The notes beneath the pieces were generated by a model. The model had not been told where the DNA came from, ran no database searches, and saw only the letters and a list, made by a program, of their open reading frames with translations. 60,209 nucleotides of DNA from Brevibacterium sp. p3-SID960 (GTDB taxonomy: Bacteria > Actinomycetota > Actinomycetes > Actinomycetales > Brevibacteriaceae), in NCBI RefSeq assembly GCF_025144725.1, contig NZ_JALXKS010000014.1, positions 1-60,209 on the forward strand, read 5' to 3'. The stretch's first letter is position 1; every line of letters starts with the position of its first letter. The translations under genes were made by a program, and so were the position numbers. This document shows, piece after piece, positions 40,335-49,597 of this stretch.

Positions 40335-40450
40335 TTCATGTGGACTCGACGCACGCCGATTCCGCACGACGTGCGCACCATCGCCGGATCAGCGTGCGTT
40401 TCGTGTGGAACCGAGAAGTCTCCATTCCACACGACGTGCACACCATCGCT
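40335..40450. repeat. 65-bp direct repeat with internal hairpin
   Basis: Two diverged copies, 40335-40399 and 40400-40450, share ATGTGGA/GTGTGGA at the start and CACGACGTGCGCACCATCGC/CACGACGTGCACACCATCGC at the end. In copy two GTGTGGAA and TTCCACAC can pair. Not coding as far as can be seen. Confidence 0.65.
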
Positions 40451-40461
40451 CACAGCCGGGT

Positions 40462-40770
40462 TCAGACGGTTTCGATGCCCGCTTCGGCTGCCAGCTGGCT
40501 GATCTTCCGGGCCATGCGGACGTCACGGCTCGTCAGCCCTCCGACATCATGGCTCCACAGCGTCACCTGCACCTGCGGGTAGGACAGCAGTATGTCGGGA
40601 TGATGGTCGGCGTCCTCAGCGGCAGCGCCGATCCGGTTGGTGAACTCCAGGCCCGCGGCGAAATCGCCGGTGCGGAACGTCGCCACGATCGTCTCGTCGC
40701 GCTGCTCCCAACCGGTCAGTTTCGCCCCGGCGATCTCTGCAGGACTGAGTTTCTTCTTCGGATCACTCAT
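40462..40770 (-). CDS. Pterin-4a-carbinolamine dehydratase family protein
   Basis: 102 residues, full-length PCD/DCoH fold. The active-site motif DADHHPDILLSYPQVQVTL is present, with the paired histidines. The enzyme dehydrates 4a-hydroxytetrahydrobiopterin made by aromatic amino acid hydroxylases; none is nearby, and in such genomes it may serve another pterin or molybdopterin role. ATG with a weak ribosome-binding site. Confidence 0.9.
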   Translation of the reverse strand: MSDPKKKLSPAEIAGAKLTGWEQRDETIVATFRTGDFAAGLEFTNRIGAAAEDADHHPDILLSYPQVQVTLWSHDVGGLTSRDVRMARKISQLAAEAGIETV

Positions 40771-40828
40771 GGCTCAGCCGTGTCACAGGCGCAGAGCCGC
40801 TGAGAAGTGCGGGCTCTGCATGAGGCCC

Positions 40829-42004
40829 TCAGCCCTCCGCCGGCTCGTCGAACATGACGACCTGGCGGACGGCCTGACCGTCGGCGAGGGTGTCGAGGGC
40901 GTCGTTGATCTCCTCCAGCCGGATGTGCCCGGAGATGAGTTCGCCGACCGGCAGCGCACCCTCACGCCAGAGTCGCTCATAGACCGGGATGTCGCGTGCC
41001 GGCACAGCCGAGCCGAGGTAGGAGCCGATGATCGTGCGCGCCTCAGCGGTGAGCACGAGCGGGGTGATCTCCGAGCGCGCATCCGGTGCGGGCAGGCCGA
41101 CGGTCACGGTCGTCCCGCCGATCCCGGTCGCAGCAACGGCGGTCTCAAAGGCCTTCGGGTGTCCGGCGGCCTCGATGACGACAGCGGCGCGTACACCCTT
41201 CTCGGCCACCTCGGCTGGGGTGTAACCGGCATCGGCGCCGAGCTCGATCGCCCGAGACAGCTTCGCCGGATTCGCATCGACGCCGATCACCTTGCCGACA
41301 TCGCCGCCACCATCGTCGCCGCCACCATCGTCACTGCCGGCCCGGGCGCGCTTCTTCAGCGACAGTGCGGTGATGAGCGCAGCCATCCCCACCCCGCCGA
41401 GCCCGACGACCATGACGTCATCGCCGTCAGCTGGGCGGCCGGCGTTGATGACCGCGCCGCCGCCGGTGAGCACCGCGCAGCCGAGGACCGCGGCAATGTC
41501 GGCAGGCACATCCGCTCCGACCGGCACCACCGAGGAGCGGTGCAGCACCGCATGGGTGGCGAAACCGGAGACGCCGAGGTGGTGGCGCACCTCAGCCCCG
41601 TCGCGTCTCAGCAGGATCCGGTCGCCGACGAGTGTGCCGGCGTTGTTGACCGCAGTGCCGGGAGTGCACGGCAGTTTGCCCTCGGTCGCGCAGTTGGCGC
41701 ACTGCCCGCAGCGGGGTAGGAACACGGTGCTCACCTGCTGGCCGGGCTCGATGTCGGTGACCTGCTCACCGACCTGTTCGACGATGCCGGAGGCCTCGTG
41801 GCCGAGCAGCATCGGGGTGGGGCGGGGCCGGTTGCCGTCGACGACGGAGAGATCCGAGTGGCACAGCCCAGCTGCGCGGATGCGCACGAGCACATCTTCA
41901 GGACCGGGTTCGTCGAGGTCGAGGTGGCTGATCGTCAGCGGCCGGGTGTCGGCGTAGGGGCGGTCGGCCCCGATCTGTTCGAGGACGGCTCCGGTGATCT
42001 GCAT
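40829..42004 (-). CDS. Zinc-dependent alcohol dehydrogenase (class III-like MDR)
   Basis: 391 residues. Catalytic zinc ligands in AGLCHSDLS and LLGHEASG, structural zinc cysteines in RCGQCANCATEGKLPC, Rossmann motif VVGLGGVGMAA. Resembles the mycothiol- or NAD-dependent alcohol dehydrogenases of actinobacteria. A short Gly/Asp-rich insertion (SDDGGGDDGGGD) lies just after the Rossmann motif and is encoded by a DNA repeat. ATG with AAAGGAG upstream. Confidence 0.88.
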   Translation of the reverse strand: MQITGAVLEQIGADRPYADTRPLTISHLDLDEPGPEDVLVRIRAAGLCHSDLSVVDGNRPRPTPMLLGHEASGIVEQVGEQVTDIEPGQQVSTVFLPRCGQCANCATEGKLPCTPGTAVNNAGTLVGDRILLRRDGAEVRHHLGVSGFATHAVLHRSSVVPVGADVPADIAAVLGCAVLTGGGAVINAGRPADGDDVMVVGLGGVGMAALITALSLKKRARAGSDDGGGDDGGGDVGKVIGVDANPAKLSRAIELGADAGYTPAEVAEKGVRAAVVIEAAGHPKAFETAVAATGIGGTTVTVGLPAPDARSEITPLVLTAEARTIIGSYLGSAVPARDIPVYERLWREGALPVGELISGHIRLEEINDALDTLADGQAVRQVVMFDEPAEG

Positions 42005-42105
42005 CGTCTCTCCTTTCAGCCCGGCAGGCGCGGCCTGCCCGGATCCCGGCGGTAGAATCCTCATCGTAGGGCGGCGGTGAGCATCAGGGCAATGCCTGTG
42101 CATCT

Positions 42106-42420
42106 TCAGTTCCCGATGAAGTCCGCGTCGAGTTTCTCCGCCCCGCGGGCGACGATCGCGGCATCAGCGCCGACGAGGATGAACTGGGCACCGCAGCAAC
42201 CACCTCGGGGTGGGTCTGCTTGCCGAGGTGCCCCATCGCGGCGGCGAGGTCGGAGGGTCCGACGCACACCCCGTCGATGCCCGGCGTCGAGACCGTTGGC
42301 ACGAGGATGTTCTGCGCTCCCAGATCGAGGACCTGCTTGATGATCGTCGCATCGGTCGCGGGCACCCGTACCAAACTCGAGCGCTCTCGAGATCGCAGTC
42401 AACGTCGATTCGTCCGCCAT
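42106..42420 (-). pseudogene. Decayed HpcH/HpaI aldolase gene
   Basis: Aldolase signatures are spread over two frames: VRVPATDATIIKQVLDLGA and PGIDGVCVGPSDLAAAMG in one frame, and GAQFILVGADAAIVARGAEK with DADFIGN in another. About 80 residues normally found between the first two pieces are missing. So both an internal deletion and frameshifts are present and no functional class II pyruvate aldolase can be made. Lies directly downstream of poxB. Confidence 0.8.
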
Positions 42421-42493
42421 CGCCCACAGCGGGGCCCCGACCTCGACGAGGCCAGGGCACCGGTCCGGGGGATCAGGCCGGTGACCGTAAAAC

Positions 42494-44218
42494 TCAGCGG
42501 CGGCTTTCGAGGGTCTCCTTGACCTTCGCGATCGCGAAGCCCCAGCCCTGTTCGACCGTCGGCTTCGGCGGCACGGAGATCTCTTCGGGGTTCGTCAGCA
42601 CATCGATGAGCACCGGGGACCTCTGTGCAAACGCCCAGCGCAGCGACTCCTCCAGGTCCTCCGGCTCTTCCACCCGGCGGGCGGTCCATCCCATGGCCGT
42701 GGCGACGGCGGCGAAGTCCGGGTTGTCGAGCTCAATGCCGAACTCCGGCAGCCCGCCCTGCTCTTGTTCGAGCTTGACCATGCCGAGCCGGGAGTTGTTG
42801 AAGACGACCGCAACGACCGGCAGATCATAGGTGACCGCGGTGCGCACATCGCCGAGCAGCATCATGAGCCCGCCGTCACCGCACATCGCCACCACCGGCC
42901 GAGACCGGTCGAGCGCCTGCGCACCGAGGGCCTGCGGGAGAGCATTGGCCATCGACCCGAGATTGAACGAACCGAGCAGGCGGCGCTCATCGCGCATGCT
43001 GATGAACCGCGACATCCACACCGTCGACATGCCCGTATCGGAGGTGAAGACCGTGTTGGCCGGGGCGAGCTCATCGAGCAGTGCGCCGACCATCTCCGGG
43101 CGGACCCGGTCATCAGGGTTGTCGAACAGCCCGCGGATCCGCTCGAGCAACGAGGCGGTGCCGCCCTCGGGGTCAGACAGGATGCCCTGGTGCCTGCGCC
43201 AGTCGGCGTAGCGCTTCTGGACCTTGGTCAGCAGCTTGTCGTCCTTCTTCGGCTGCAGCCGGGGCTGCAGGGCCCGCAGGGTCTCACCGACATCGCCGAC
43301 CAGTGGCAGGTTCACCTGCGTGCGCCGGCCGATGTGGGCTGGGCGCACGTCGACCTGGATGACGGTCTTGCCTTCGGGGAACCACTCCCGGTATGGGAAG
43401 TCGGTGCCGAGCATGAGCAGCACATCGCAGCCGTCGAAGGCCTCGGCTGCGGCCGGATTGCCGATGAGCCCGGACTGTCCGACGTTGAAGGGATTGTCGT
43501 CGTCGAAGGCGTCCTTGCCCTTGATGGTCACGACCATCGGCGCGTTGAGCGTCTCGCACAGCGCGAGCACCTCAGCCCGGGATTCCCGCGCCCCGATGCC
43601 GGCGAGCACCGTGACAGCCGTGGCATCGTTGAGCGCGGCAGCTGCGGCATCGAGCTGGGCTGCCGCCGGCGCTCCGGCCGGCAGCGGACCGGCGAGGGCC
43701 GGCTCGACCGGATCGTCGAGTTCGAGGGTGCCGAGATCGCCGGGGAGCGTGAGCACCGCGACCCCGGATTCGGCGTAGGCGGTGTTGATCGCCTGCTCGA
43801 GCATCTGCGGCGCCTGCTCAGCTGAGGTGATCGTCTGGTTGTACACCGCGACATCGGCGAACAGCAGGTCGTTGTTGACCTCCTGGAAGTAGTCGCTGCC
43901 GGACTCAGCGCTCGGCACCTGCCCGCAGATCGCCAGCACCGGGGTGTGGGACTTCTTCGCGTCGTACAGGCCGTTGAGCAGGTGGACCGAACCCGGCCCA
44001 ACGGTGCCCATGCACAGCCCGATGCGATTGCTCAGCTGAGCCTGGGCGCCAGCGGCGAACGCGGCCGCCTCCTCGTGCCGCACCCCGATCCACTGGATCC
44101 GCCCGTCGCGGCGGATCGCGTCGGTCAGCGGATTGAGCGCATCGCCCACGACACCCCAGGATTGCTCGACCCCGTGGTCGGCGAGGGTGCGGATGATGTG
44201 CTCGGCGATCGTCGTCAT
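42494..44218 (-). CDS. poxB: Pyruvate dehydrogenase (quinone), PoxB-like
   Basis: ThDP/FAD enzyme of 574 residues oxidising pyruvate to acetate and CO2 with electrons to menaquinone. The ThDP Glu is in RHEEAAAFAAG, the ThDP-Mg motif runs from GDGGLMML to VVFNNSRLGM, and LCMGTVGPGSVHLLNG, YDAKKSHTPVLAICGQ and DYFQEVNNDLLF are specific to PoxB rather than acetolactate synthase. The C-terminus (VEQGWGFAIAKVKETLESRR) is amphipathic, as in the membrane-binding tail of PoxB. ATG with AAGGAG 8 bp upstream. Confidence 0.88.
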   Translation of the reverse strand: MTTIAEHIIRTLADHGVEQSWGVVGDALNPLTDAIRRDGRIQWIGVRHEEAAAFAAGAQAQLSNRIGLCMGTVGPGSVHLLNGLYDAKKSHTPVLAICGQVPSAESGSDYFQEVNNDLLFADVAVYNQTITSAEQAPQMLEQAINTAYAESGVAVLTLPGDLGTLELDDPVEPALAGPLPAGAPAAAQLDAAAAALNDATAVTVLAGIGARESRAEVLALCETLNAPMVVTIKGKDAFDDDNPFNVGQSGLIGNPAAAEAFDGCDVLLMLGTDFPYREWFPEGKTVIQVDVRPAHIGRRTQVNLPLVGDVGETLRALQPRLQPKKDDKLLTKVQKRYADWRRHQGILSDPEGGTASLLERIRGLFDNPDDRVRPEMVGALLDELAPANTVFTSDTGMSTVWMSRFISMRDERRLLGSFNLGSMANALPQALGAQALDRSRPVVAMCGDGGLMMLLGDVRTAVTYDLPVVAVVFNNSRLGMVKLEQEQGGLPEFGIELDNPDFAAVATAMGWTARRVEEPEDLEESLRWAFAQRSPVLIDVLTNPEEISVPPKPTVEQGWGFAIAKVKETLESRR

Positions 44219-44230
44219 GGCATGGGCTCC

Positions 44231-44488
44231 TTACTCGTGTGCGTCCGTGTGGTCAGGTGCGGGTGGCTGTGGGCGCGGCTGCGTCCCGTCGCCGAGGCGG
44301 AGGCCGTGTGATGCGGGTGGCGGGCTGGTGCGCGGGAGGGCCGGAATCTCGCGGCTGAGCAGATGGAGTTCGTGGGTGCCGGGATAGCGCAGAGCGCAGG
44401 ACTCGTCGTCGGCGGCAGGGACGGCGTTCAGCCAGACTGTCGCTTCCACGCGCTGCCGCCCAGCGCTGAGACCGACAAGCCTGCACAT
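44231..44488 (-). pseudogene. Truncated class II glutamine amidotransferase remnant
   Basis: An 85-codon frame starting MCRLVGLSAGRQRVEATVWL, which is the usual N-terminus of class II glutamine amidotransferases (Cys2 nucleophile), jumps after about 30 residues to CALRYPGTHELHLLSREIP, which looks like a later part of the same family, and then to Pro-rich sequence. The enzyme is normally about 250-280 residues, so most has been deleted. GGAAAGG still precedes the ATG. It contains one GCCGAGGCGG motif (44291-44300). Confidence 0.65.
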
Positions 44489-44917
44489 CGCTGACCTTTC
44501 CGGCGGGCATGGCGTCCACTCCGGTTTCCACTGTCCTCCTCCCTGTGCATGAATGCAAGTGCCCTTGACTGACTCGTGCCCTCTGACCTGCGTCGTCATC
44601 GATACGAACGAAAGTGGGACCGCTCACATGTCGGGCGTGTTCTGACTTGCACCGGCCCGTCCGATTGCCTGAAAGCGTCTGCGAGAAGAATGATTGCGAA
44701 CTGAAATGAGACCTGGCTGACACTGCACCGCCTCGAGACGACGCAGCTGCTGGCCAGAACCATCGACGAGACGATCAGCGAAAGGGTGGCGCCGCGCCCA
44801 GCACCGGCGACTCTCCGGATCCGCGACCGCCCCAAAGGCGGAATCGGTTCCCGAGGCGGTTCTCGCGATAGGCTGACGGCACCTGTCCCGCCCGCCCCTG
44901 GCCTGCAAAGGAGCACC
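44489..44917. other. Intergenic region upstream of enoyl-CoA hydratase
   Basis: 429 bp without a supported gene. The middle (about 44580-44720) is less GC-rich than its surroundings. Near the right end TAGGCT (44869-44874), just after a CCGAGGCGGT motif (44851-44860), is a candidate -10 for the gene at 44918. Confidence 0.4.
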
Positions 44918-45727
44918 ATGACCGAGACCCGCGCCTCCCACGGCACCGTCGTCCTCACCGTCACCGATGGCCTCGCCCACGTCGAAATCGACCGGGCCGA
45001 GACCCTCAACTCGCTCACCGGCGAGGTGATGGCCGACCTCGTCGAGATCGGCACAGGCCTCATCGACCGCGATGATGTCAGCGCCGTCGTGCTCTCCGGG
45101 CGCGGCCGGGCGTTCTGCGCTGGCCTCGATGTCAGCGAATTCGGCCGGATGGTCTCCGGTGGCGGGGGATCACCGGAGTCCGAGGAGCCCCTCGGCGCCG
45201 CCCGCGCCCTGGCCCAGCAGTGCGTGCACGTATGGTCGCTGGTGCCCGCCCCGGTCATCGCCGCTGTGCAGTCGGTCGCCTACGGCGGCGGGCTGCAGAT
45301 CGCCCTCGGCGCCGACGTGCGCATCGCCAGCCGCGAGCTCAAGGCCTCAATGATGGAGGTCAACTGGGGGATCATCCCCGATATGTGCGGCACCCAGCTG
45401 CTCACCCGGCTCATCGGGCCCGGCCGGGCCAAGCTGGCGATCTTCACCGGCCGCGTCATCGACGCCGACACCGCACTCGCGTGGGGCATGGTCGACGAAC
45501 TCGCCGATGACGCCAACGCCGCAGCGCTCGCCCTCGGCCGCGAGCTGGCCGAGAAGTCCCGCCCGGCCCTGCAGGCAGCCAAGCAGCTCGTCGACCTGGC
45601 CGCCACCGCCGATCTCACAGCGGGATTCGCCGCCGAACAGGACGCGATCCGCTCGCTCATCGGCGGACCCGAACAGCAGCAGGCAGTCGAGAAGCGGATG
45701 GCCGAGCTCGCAGCCCGCAAGCGCTGA
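44918..45727 (+). CDS. Enoyl-CoA hydratase/isomerase family protein
   Basis: 269 residues, crotonase fold. Oxyanion-hole segments are SGRGRAFCAGLD and SVAYGGGLQIALGADVRIA. At the second catalytic position the sequence MEVNWGIIPDMCGTQLLTRLI has Asn-Trp/Asp rather than the classical Glu pair of hydratases, so an isomerase or other crotonase reaction is possible. ATG with AAAGGAG upstream. Confidence 0.85.
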   Translation: MTETRASHGTVVLTVTDGLAHVEIDRAETLNSLTGEVMADLVEIGTGLIDRDDVSAVVLSGRGRAFCAGLDVSEFGRMVSGGGGSPESEEPLGAARALAQQCVHVWSLVPAPVIAAVQSVAYGGGLQIALGADVRIASRELKASMMEVNWGIIPDMCGTQLLTRLIGPGRAKLAIFTGRVIDADTALAWGMVDELADDANAAALALGRELAEKSRPALQAAKQLVDLAATADLTAGFAAEQDAIRSLIGGPEQQQAVEKRMAELAARKR

Positions 45728-45794
45728 GCGCTGCCGCCGTCCTCCGGGGAGGCCCAGCGCAGCCCTGTGCGCACCGCCGGCCGCTGCCAGCCTG

Positions 45795-47867
45795 CTACTC
45801 CTCTTCGCCGCTGGCCACCGCCTGCGCGAACTGCGCACGGTACAGCCCGGCATAGGCGCCGCCGGCGGCGATGAGCTCCTCATGCGAGCCCTGCTCGACG
45901 ATGTCGCCGTGCTCCATGACGACGATGACGTCAGCATCGCGGATCGTCGAGAGCCGGTGGGCGATGACGAAGCTCGTCCGGCCGGCCCGCAGCGCATGCA
46001 TCGCCTCTTGGACGAGCACCTCGGTGCGGGTGTCGACCGAGGAGGTCGCCTCATCGAGGATGAGCACCGGAGGGTCGGCGACGAAGGCGCGCGCGATCGT
46101 GATGAGCTGCTTCTCACCGGCCGACAGGCTCGTGCCGTCCTCATCGAGCACCGTGTCATAGCCGGCGGGAAGGCTGCGGACGAACCGGTCGACATAGGTC
46201 GCCTCGGCGGCACGCTGCACCTCATCGGGCCCGGCATCCGGGTTGCCGTAGGCAATGTTCTCCTCGATCGAGCCGCCGAACAGCCAGGTATCCTGCAGCA
46301 CCATGCCCATCCTGCGACGCACTGCGGCCCGTGACATCTGCGCGGTGTCGACACCGTCGAAGAGGATCTGCCCGCCGTCGAGCTCGTAGAAGCGCATAAG
46401 CAGGTTCACCAGCGTCGTCTTCCCCGCCCCGGTCGGCCCGACGATCGCAACCGTCTGACCCGGTTCGACATGCAGGTTCATGTCGCGGATGAGCTCGCTG
46501 TCCGGCGAGTAGGAGAAGCGCACGTGCTCGAAGTCGATCGCCCCGCGCACCGGGCGCGCACCTTCAACCGGATCCGGGTTGAGCACCTCCTCCTCGACGT
46601 CGAGGAACTCGAAGACCCGCTCGGCGCTCGCCACGGCCGACTGCAGCTGAGCGGCCATCCCGCCGAGCTGCCCGAGGGGCTGCATGAACTGGCGTGAGTA
46701 CTGGATGAACGCCTGCACATCACCCAGCCGCAGCGACCCGGTCGCCACCATGACCCCACCGACGACGGCGATGGCGACGTAGACGAGGTTGCCGAGGAAC
46801 ATCATCATCGGCATCAGCACACCCGAGAGGAACTGCGCCTTGAAACTGGCCTGGTAGACCTGCTCGTTCTCGGCATCGAAGGCCCGCTGGACGTCGCCGC
46901 TGCGGCCGAACACGCGCACGAGCGCATGCCCTGTGACGGATTCCTCGACCCGGGCGTTGAGCTTGCCGGTCTCGGCCCACTGGGCGACGAACTGCTTCTG
47001 CGAGCGCGTCGCGATGATCCCGACGACCACCGCGATGAGCGGGATCGCGACGAGAGCGACGAGCGTGAGCTTGAGCGAGATCGTCAGCATCATGACGAGC
47101 ACCGCGATGATCGTCAGCACACTGTTGACGATCTGCCCGACCGACTGGTTGAGCACCTGGCTGAGGTTGTCGAGGTCGTTCGTCAGTCGCGAGAGCAGAT
47201 CTCCGCGCTGCATCCGGTCGTAGTACGACAGCGGCACCTGGTGGATCTTGTCCTCGATCCGGGTGCGCATGAGCCGCATCACCCGCTGAATGACGACGTT
47301 GACGAGCGCCGACATCGCCCACAGCATCACCGACCCGGTAAGGAACACCCCGAGCGCCAGCAGCAGCGTCTGACCCAGCGCGTGGACATCCATGCTCTGG
47401 CCTGGGGTGATGTGCATGGCGGCGAGCATGTCGGCCTCGGTGGTGCGGCCTTCGGCGCGCAGCTGGCCGACGAGCTGGTCCTGGCTGACACCGGTCGGCA
47501 GGCGCGAGGCGATCGCGCCTTCGAAGACGATGTTCGTCGCCTCGCCGAGGATCTTCGGCCCCAGCGCCGTGAGCACGACCGCAGCCACGCCGGAGAGCAG
47601 CGCGAGCATGAGCAGCAGCGCGTGCGGGCGGAACCAGCCGGCCAGCCGGTTGAAGTTCGGCCAGAACGCCTTCGCCTTGCCCATCGGCGCTGTCCCCCAG
47701 TCGCCGGCTGAGGGCGGGGGCTGGTTGTCGTCTGCCTCGTCGACCGCGCCCGTGGCGGTGGGTGCCATGCCCGAGGTGGTGCCCGCCGCGGCCGGGTCAG
47801 CGGCCGGATCAGTGGTCGGGTCGGTCGGTTCCGTCGCAGTGGGCTTCTCTGGATTCACGGGGCTCAC
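45795..47867 (-). CDS. ABC exporter half-transporter, canonical ATP site partner
   Basis: 690 residues, six-helix ABC-type membrane domain plus NBD. Walker A GPTGAGKTT, signature LSAGEKQL, Walker B LILDEATSSVD with the catalytic Glu, and H-loop AHRLST are all intact. A long Pro/Thr/Asp-rich N-terminal extension (about 65 residues) precedes the membrane domain. GTG start overlaps the partner gene by four bases (GTGA). Together with 47864-49597 it should form a heterodimeric multidrug or lipid exporter of the BmrCD/TM287-288 type. Confidence 0.92.
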   Translation of the reverse strand: MSPVNPEKPTATEPTDPTTDPAADPAAAGTTSGMAPTATGAVDEADDNQPPPSAGDWGTAPMGKAKAFWPNFNRLAGWFRPHALLLMLALLSGVAAVVLTALGPKILGEATNIVFEGAIASRLPTGVSQDQLVGQLRAEGRTTEADMLAAMHITPGQSMDVHALGQTLLLALGVFLTGSVMLWAMSALVNVVIQRVMRLMRTRIEDKIHQVPLSYYDRMQRGDLLSRLTNDLDNLSQVLNQSVGQIVNSVLTIIAVLVMMLTISLKLTLVALVAIPLIAVVVGIIATRSQKQFVAQWAETGKLNARVEESVTGHALVRVFGRSGDVQRAFDAENEQVYQASFKAQFLSGVLMPMMMFLGNLVYVAIAVVGGVMVATGSLRLGDVQAFIQYSRQFMQPLGQLGGMAAQLQSAVASAERVFEFLDVEEEVLNPDPVEGARPVRGAIDFEHVRFSYSPDSELIRDMNLHVEPGQTVAIVGPTGAGKTTLVNLLMRFYELDGGQILFDGVDTAQMSRAAVRRRMGMVLQDTWLFGGSIEENIAYGNPDAGPDEVQRAAEATYVDRFVRSLPAGYDTVLDEDGTSLSAGEKQLITIARAFVADPPVLILDEATSSVDTRTEVLVQEAMHALRAGRTSFVIAHRLSTIRDADVIVVMEHGDIVEQGSHEELIAAGGAYAGLYRAQFAQAVASGEEE

Positions 47868-49597
47868 AGTGCACTCCCGACGCTGCGCTGGGATTCGACG
47901 ATCTCGCGGTAGACCTCATTGCCGCTAGCGAGCTCGTCATGGGTGCCGGTGCCCACGATGGCACCGTCGTCGAGGACGATGATCTGGTCGGCATCGGTGA
48001 TCGAGGCGATGCGCTGGGCGACGATGATCCGGGTGGCATGCCCGTAGTGCTCGTCGAGAGCCGCACGCAGCCGGGCATCGGTCTCCGTGTCGAGGGCGGA
48101 GAACGAGTCGTCGAACAGCAGCACCGGCGGGTTCGCCACGAGCGCGCGGGCGATCGCCAGCCGCTGGCGCTGCCCGCCGGAGACGTTCTGCCCGCCCTGG
48201 GCGATGCGCGCCTCCAGTCCGCCGGGCATCTCGGCTACGAACCCGGCCGCCTGCGCGACCTCGAGGGCCTGCCACAGCTCATCATCGGTGGCCTCCGGGT
48301 TGCCGTAGCGCAGATTGCTCGCCACCGTGCCGGAGAACAGGAATGCCTTCTGCGGCACGAGCCCGATCTGGGCGTGCAGCACCGCAGGGTCGAGCCGGCG
48401 GACGTCGACGCCGCCGACTTCGACCGTTCCGGACTGCACGTCGAACAGCCGGGGGATGAGCCCGAGCAGGGTCGACTTCCCGGCCCCGGTCGAACCGATG
48501 ATCGCCGTTGTCGTCCCCGGCTGGAAGGCGGCAGTGACTCCGCGCAGCACCGGCGCCTCGGCCCCGGGGAACCCGAACGTCGCCGAGGTGAGCGCAACGG
48601 CACCCGGGACCTCCACCTCGGGCACGGGATCAGCAGGCGGGGTGACCGTCGGGGCGGTGGCCAGCACTTCGCCGATCCGCTTGGCCGAGACAGCCGCGCG
48701 CGGGATCATCATCGTCATGAACGTCGCCATCATCACACCCATGAGGATCTGCATGAGGTACTGCATGAACGCCATCATCGTGCCGACCTCGGTGATGCCG
48801 GCCTCGACCTGCAGGCCGCCGAACCAGACGACGGCGACGGAGGAGACGTTGAGGATGCCCATGACGAGCGGGAACATGAGCGCGAACAGCATGCCCACCC
48901 GGAAGTTCGTCTCCGTCAGCTGACGGTTGGCGATGTCGAAGCGGCCGCGTTCGGTGGCCTCGCGGGCGAAGGCGCGGATGACGCGGATGCCGGTGAGCTG
49001 TTCGCGGGCGACGGCGTTGATCGTGTCGATGCGGGTCTGCATGACCTTGAACTGCGGGATCATCCGGGCGATGAGGATGCCGAGCGCCACGAGCAGCAGC
49101 GGCACGGCCACGAGGATGAGCCATGACAGCCGCAGGTCCTGACTCAGCGCCATGATGATCCCGCCCAGGGCCATCATCGGGGCCATGACAAGCATCGTGC
49201 AGCTCATGAGGATGAGCATCTGCACCTGCTGGACGTCGTTGGTGTTGCGGGTGATGAGGGTGGCCGCGCCGAAGCGAGCGACCTCGTGCTGGGAGAAGGA
49301 CTGGCCGGTATGGAAGACGTCGCGGCGCAGGTCGCGGCCAGCGCGCATCGCGGTGCGCGCACCGAAGTACACCGCGATGATCATCGCGACCAGCTGCACG
49401 AAGCTCACCAGCAGCATGAGGCCGCCGAGGCGCCAGATGAGCGGCACATCGGCCTGCGCGACACCACGGTCGACGATGTGGGCGTTGAGGGTCGGCAGGT
49501 AGAGCGCGGCCAGGGACTGGACGAATTCGAAGATGAGCACGATGGCGAGCGCTCCGGTGTAGGGGCGCAGGTACCGTTTGAGCAGCGTGAGCAGCAT
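47864..49597 (-). CDS. ABC exporter half-transporter, degenerate ATP site partner
   Basis: 577 residues, ABC membrane domain plus NBD. Walker A GSTGAGKST and signature VSGGQRQRL are normal, but Walker B reads LLFDDSFSALD, with Asp in place of the catalytic Glu, and the H-loop is VAQRIAS with Gln in place of His. This combination is the mark of the non-hydrolysing site in heterodimeric exporters. ATG at 49597 has AGGGGAG upstream; the frame upstream of it is not coding. First gene of the two-gene operon. The 276 bp to the NUDIX gene contain a GCCGAGGCGGTGGCCG motif (49626-49641). Confidence 0.92.
   Translation of the reverse strand: MLLTLLKRYLRPYTGALAIVLIFEFVQSLAALYLPTLNAHIVDRGVAQADVPLIWRLGGLMLLVSFVQLVAMIIAVYFGARTAMRAGRDLRRDVFHTGQSFSQHEVARFGAATLITRNTNDVQQVQMLILMSCTMLVMAPMMALGGIIMALSQDLRLSWLILVAVPLLLVALGILIARMIPQFKVMQTRIDTINAVAREQLTGIRVIRAFAREATERGRFDIANRQLTETNFRVGMLFALMFPLVMGILNVSSVAVVWFGGLQVEAGITEVGTMMAFMQYLMQILMGVMMATFMTMMIPRAAVSAKRIGEVLATAPTVTPPADPVPEVEVPGAVALTSATFGFPGAEAPVLRGVTAAFQPGTTTAIIGSTGAGKSTLLGLIPRLFDVQSGTVEVGGVDVRRLDPAVLHAQIGLVPQKAFLFSGTVASNLRYGNPEATDDELWQALEVAQAAGFVAEMPGGLEARIAQGGQNVSGGQRQRLAIARALVANPPVLLFDDSFSALDTETDARLRAALDEHYGHATRIIVAQRIASITDADQIIVLDDGAIVGTGTHDELASGNEVYREIVESQRSVGSAL

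Noticed and set aside
42494..44218. Acetolactate synthase
   Set aside because: The NNDLLF, YDAKKSHTPV and amphipathic C-terminal features fit pyruvate:quinone oxidoreductase better, and there is no small regulatory subunit gene.
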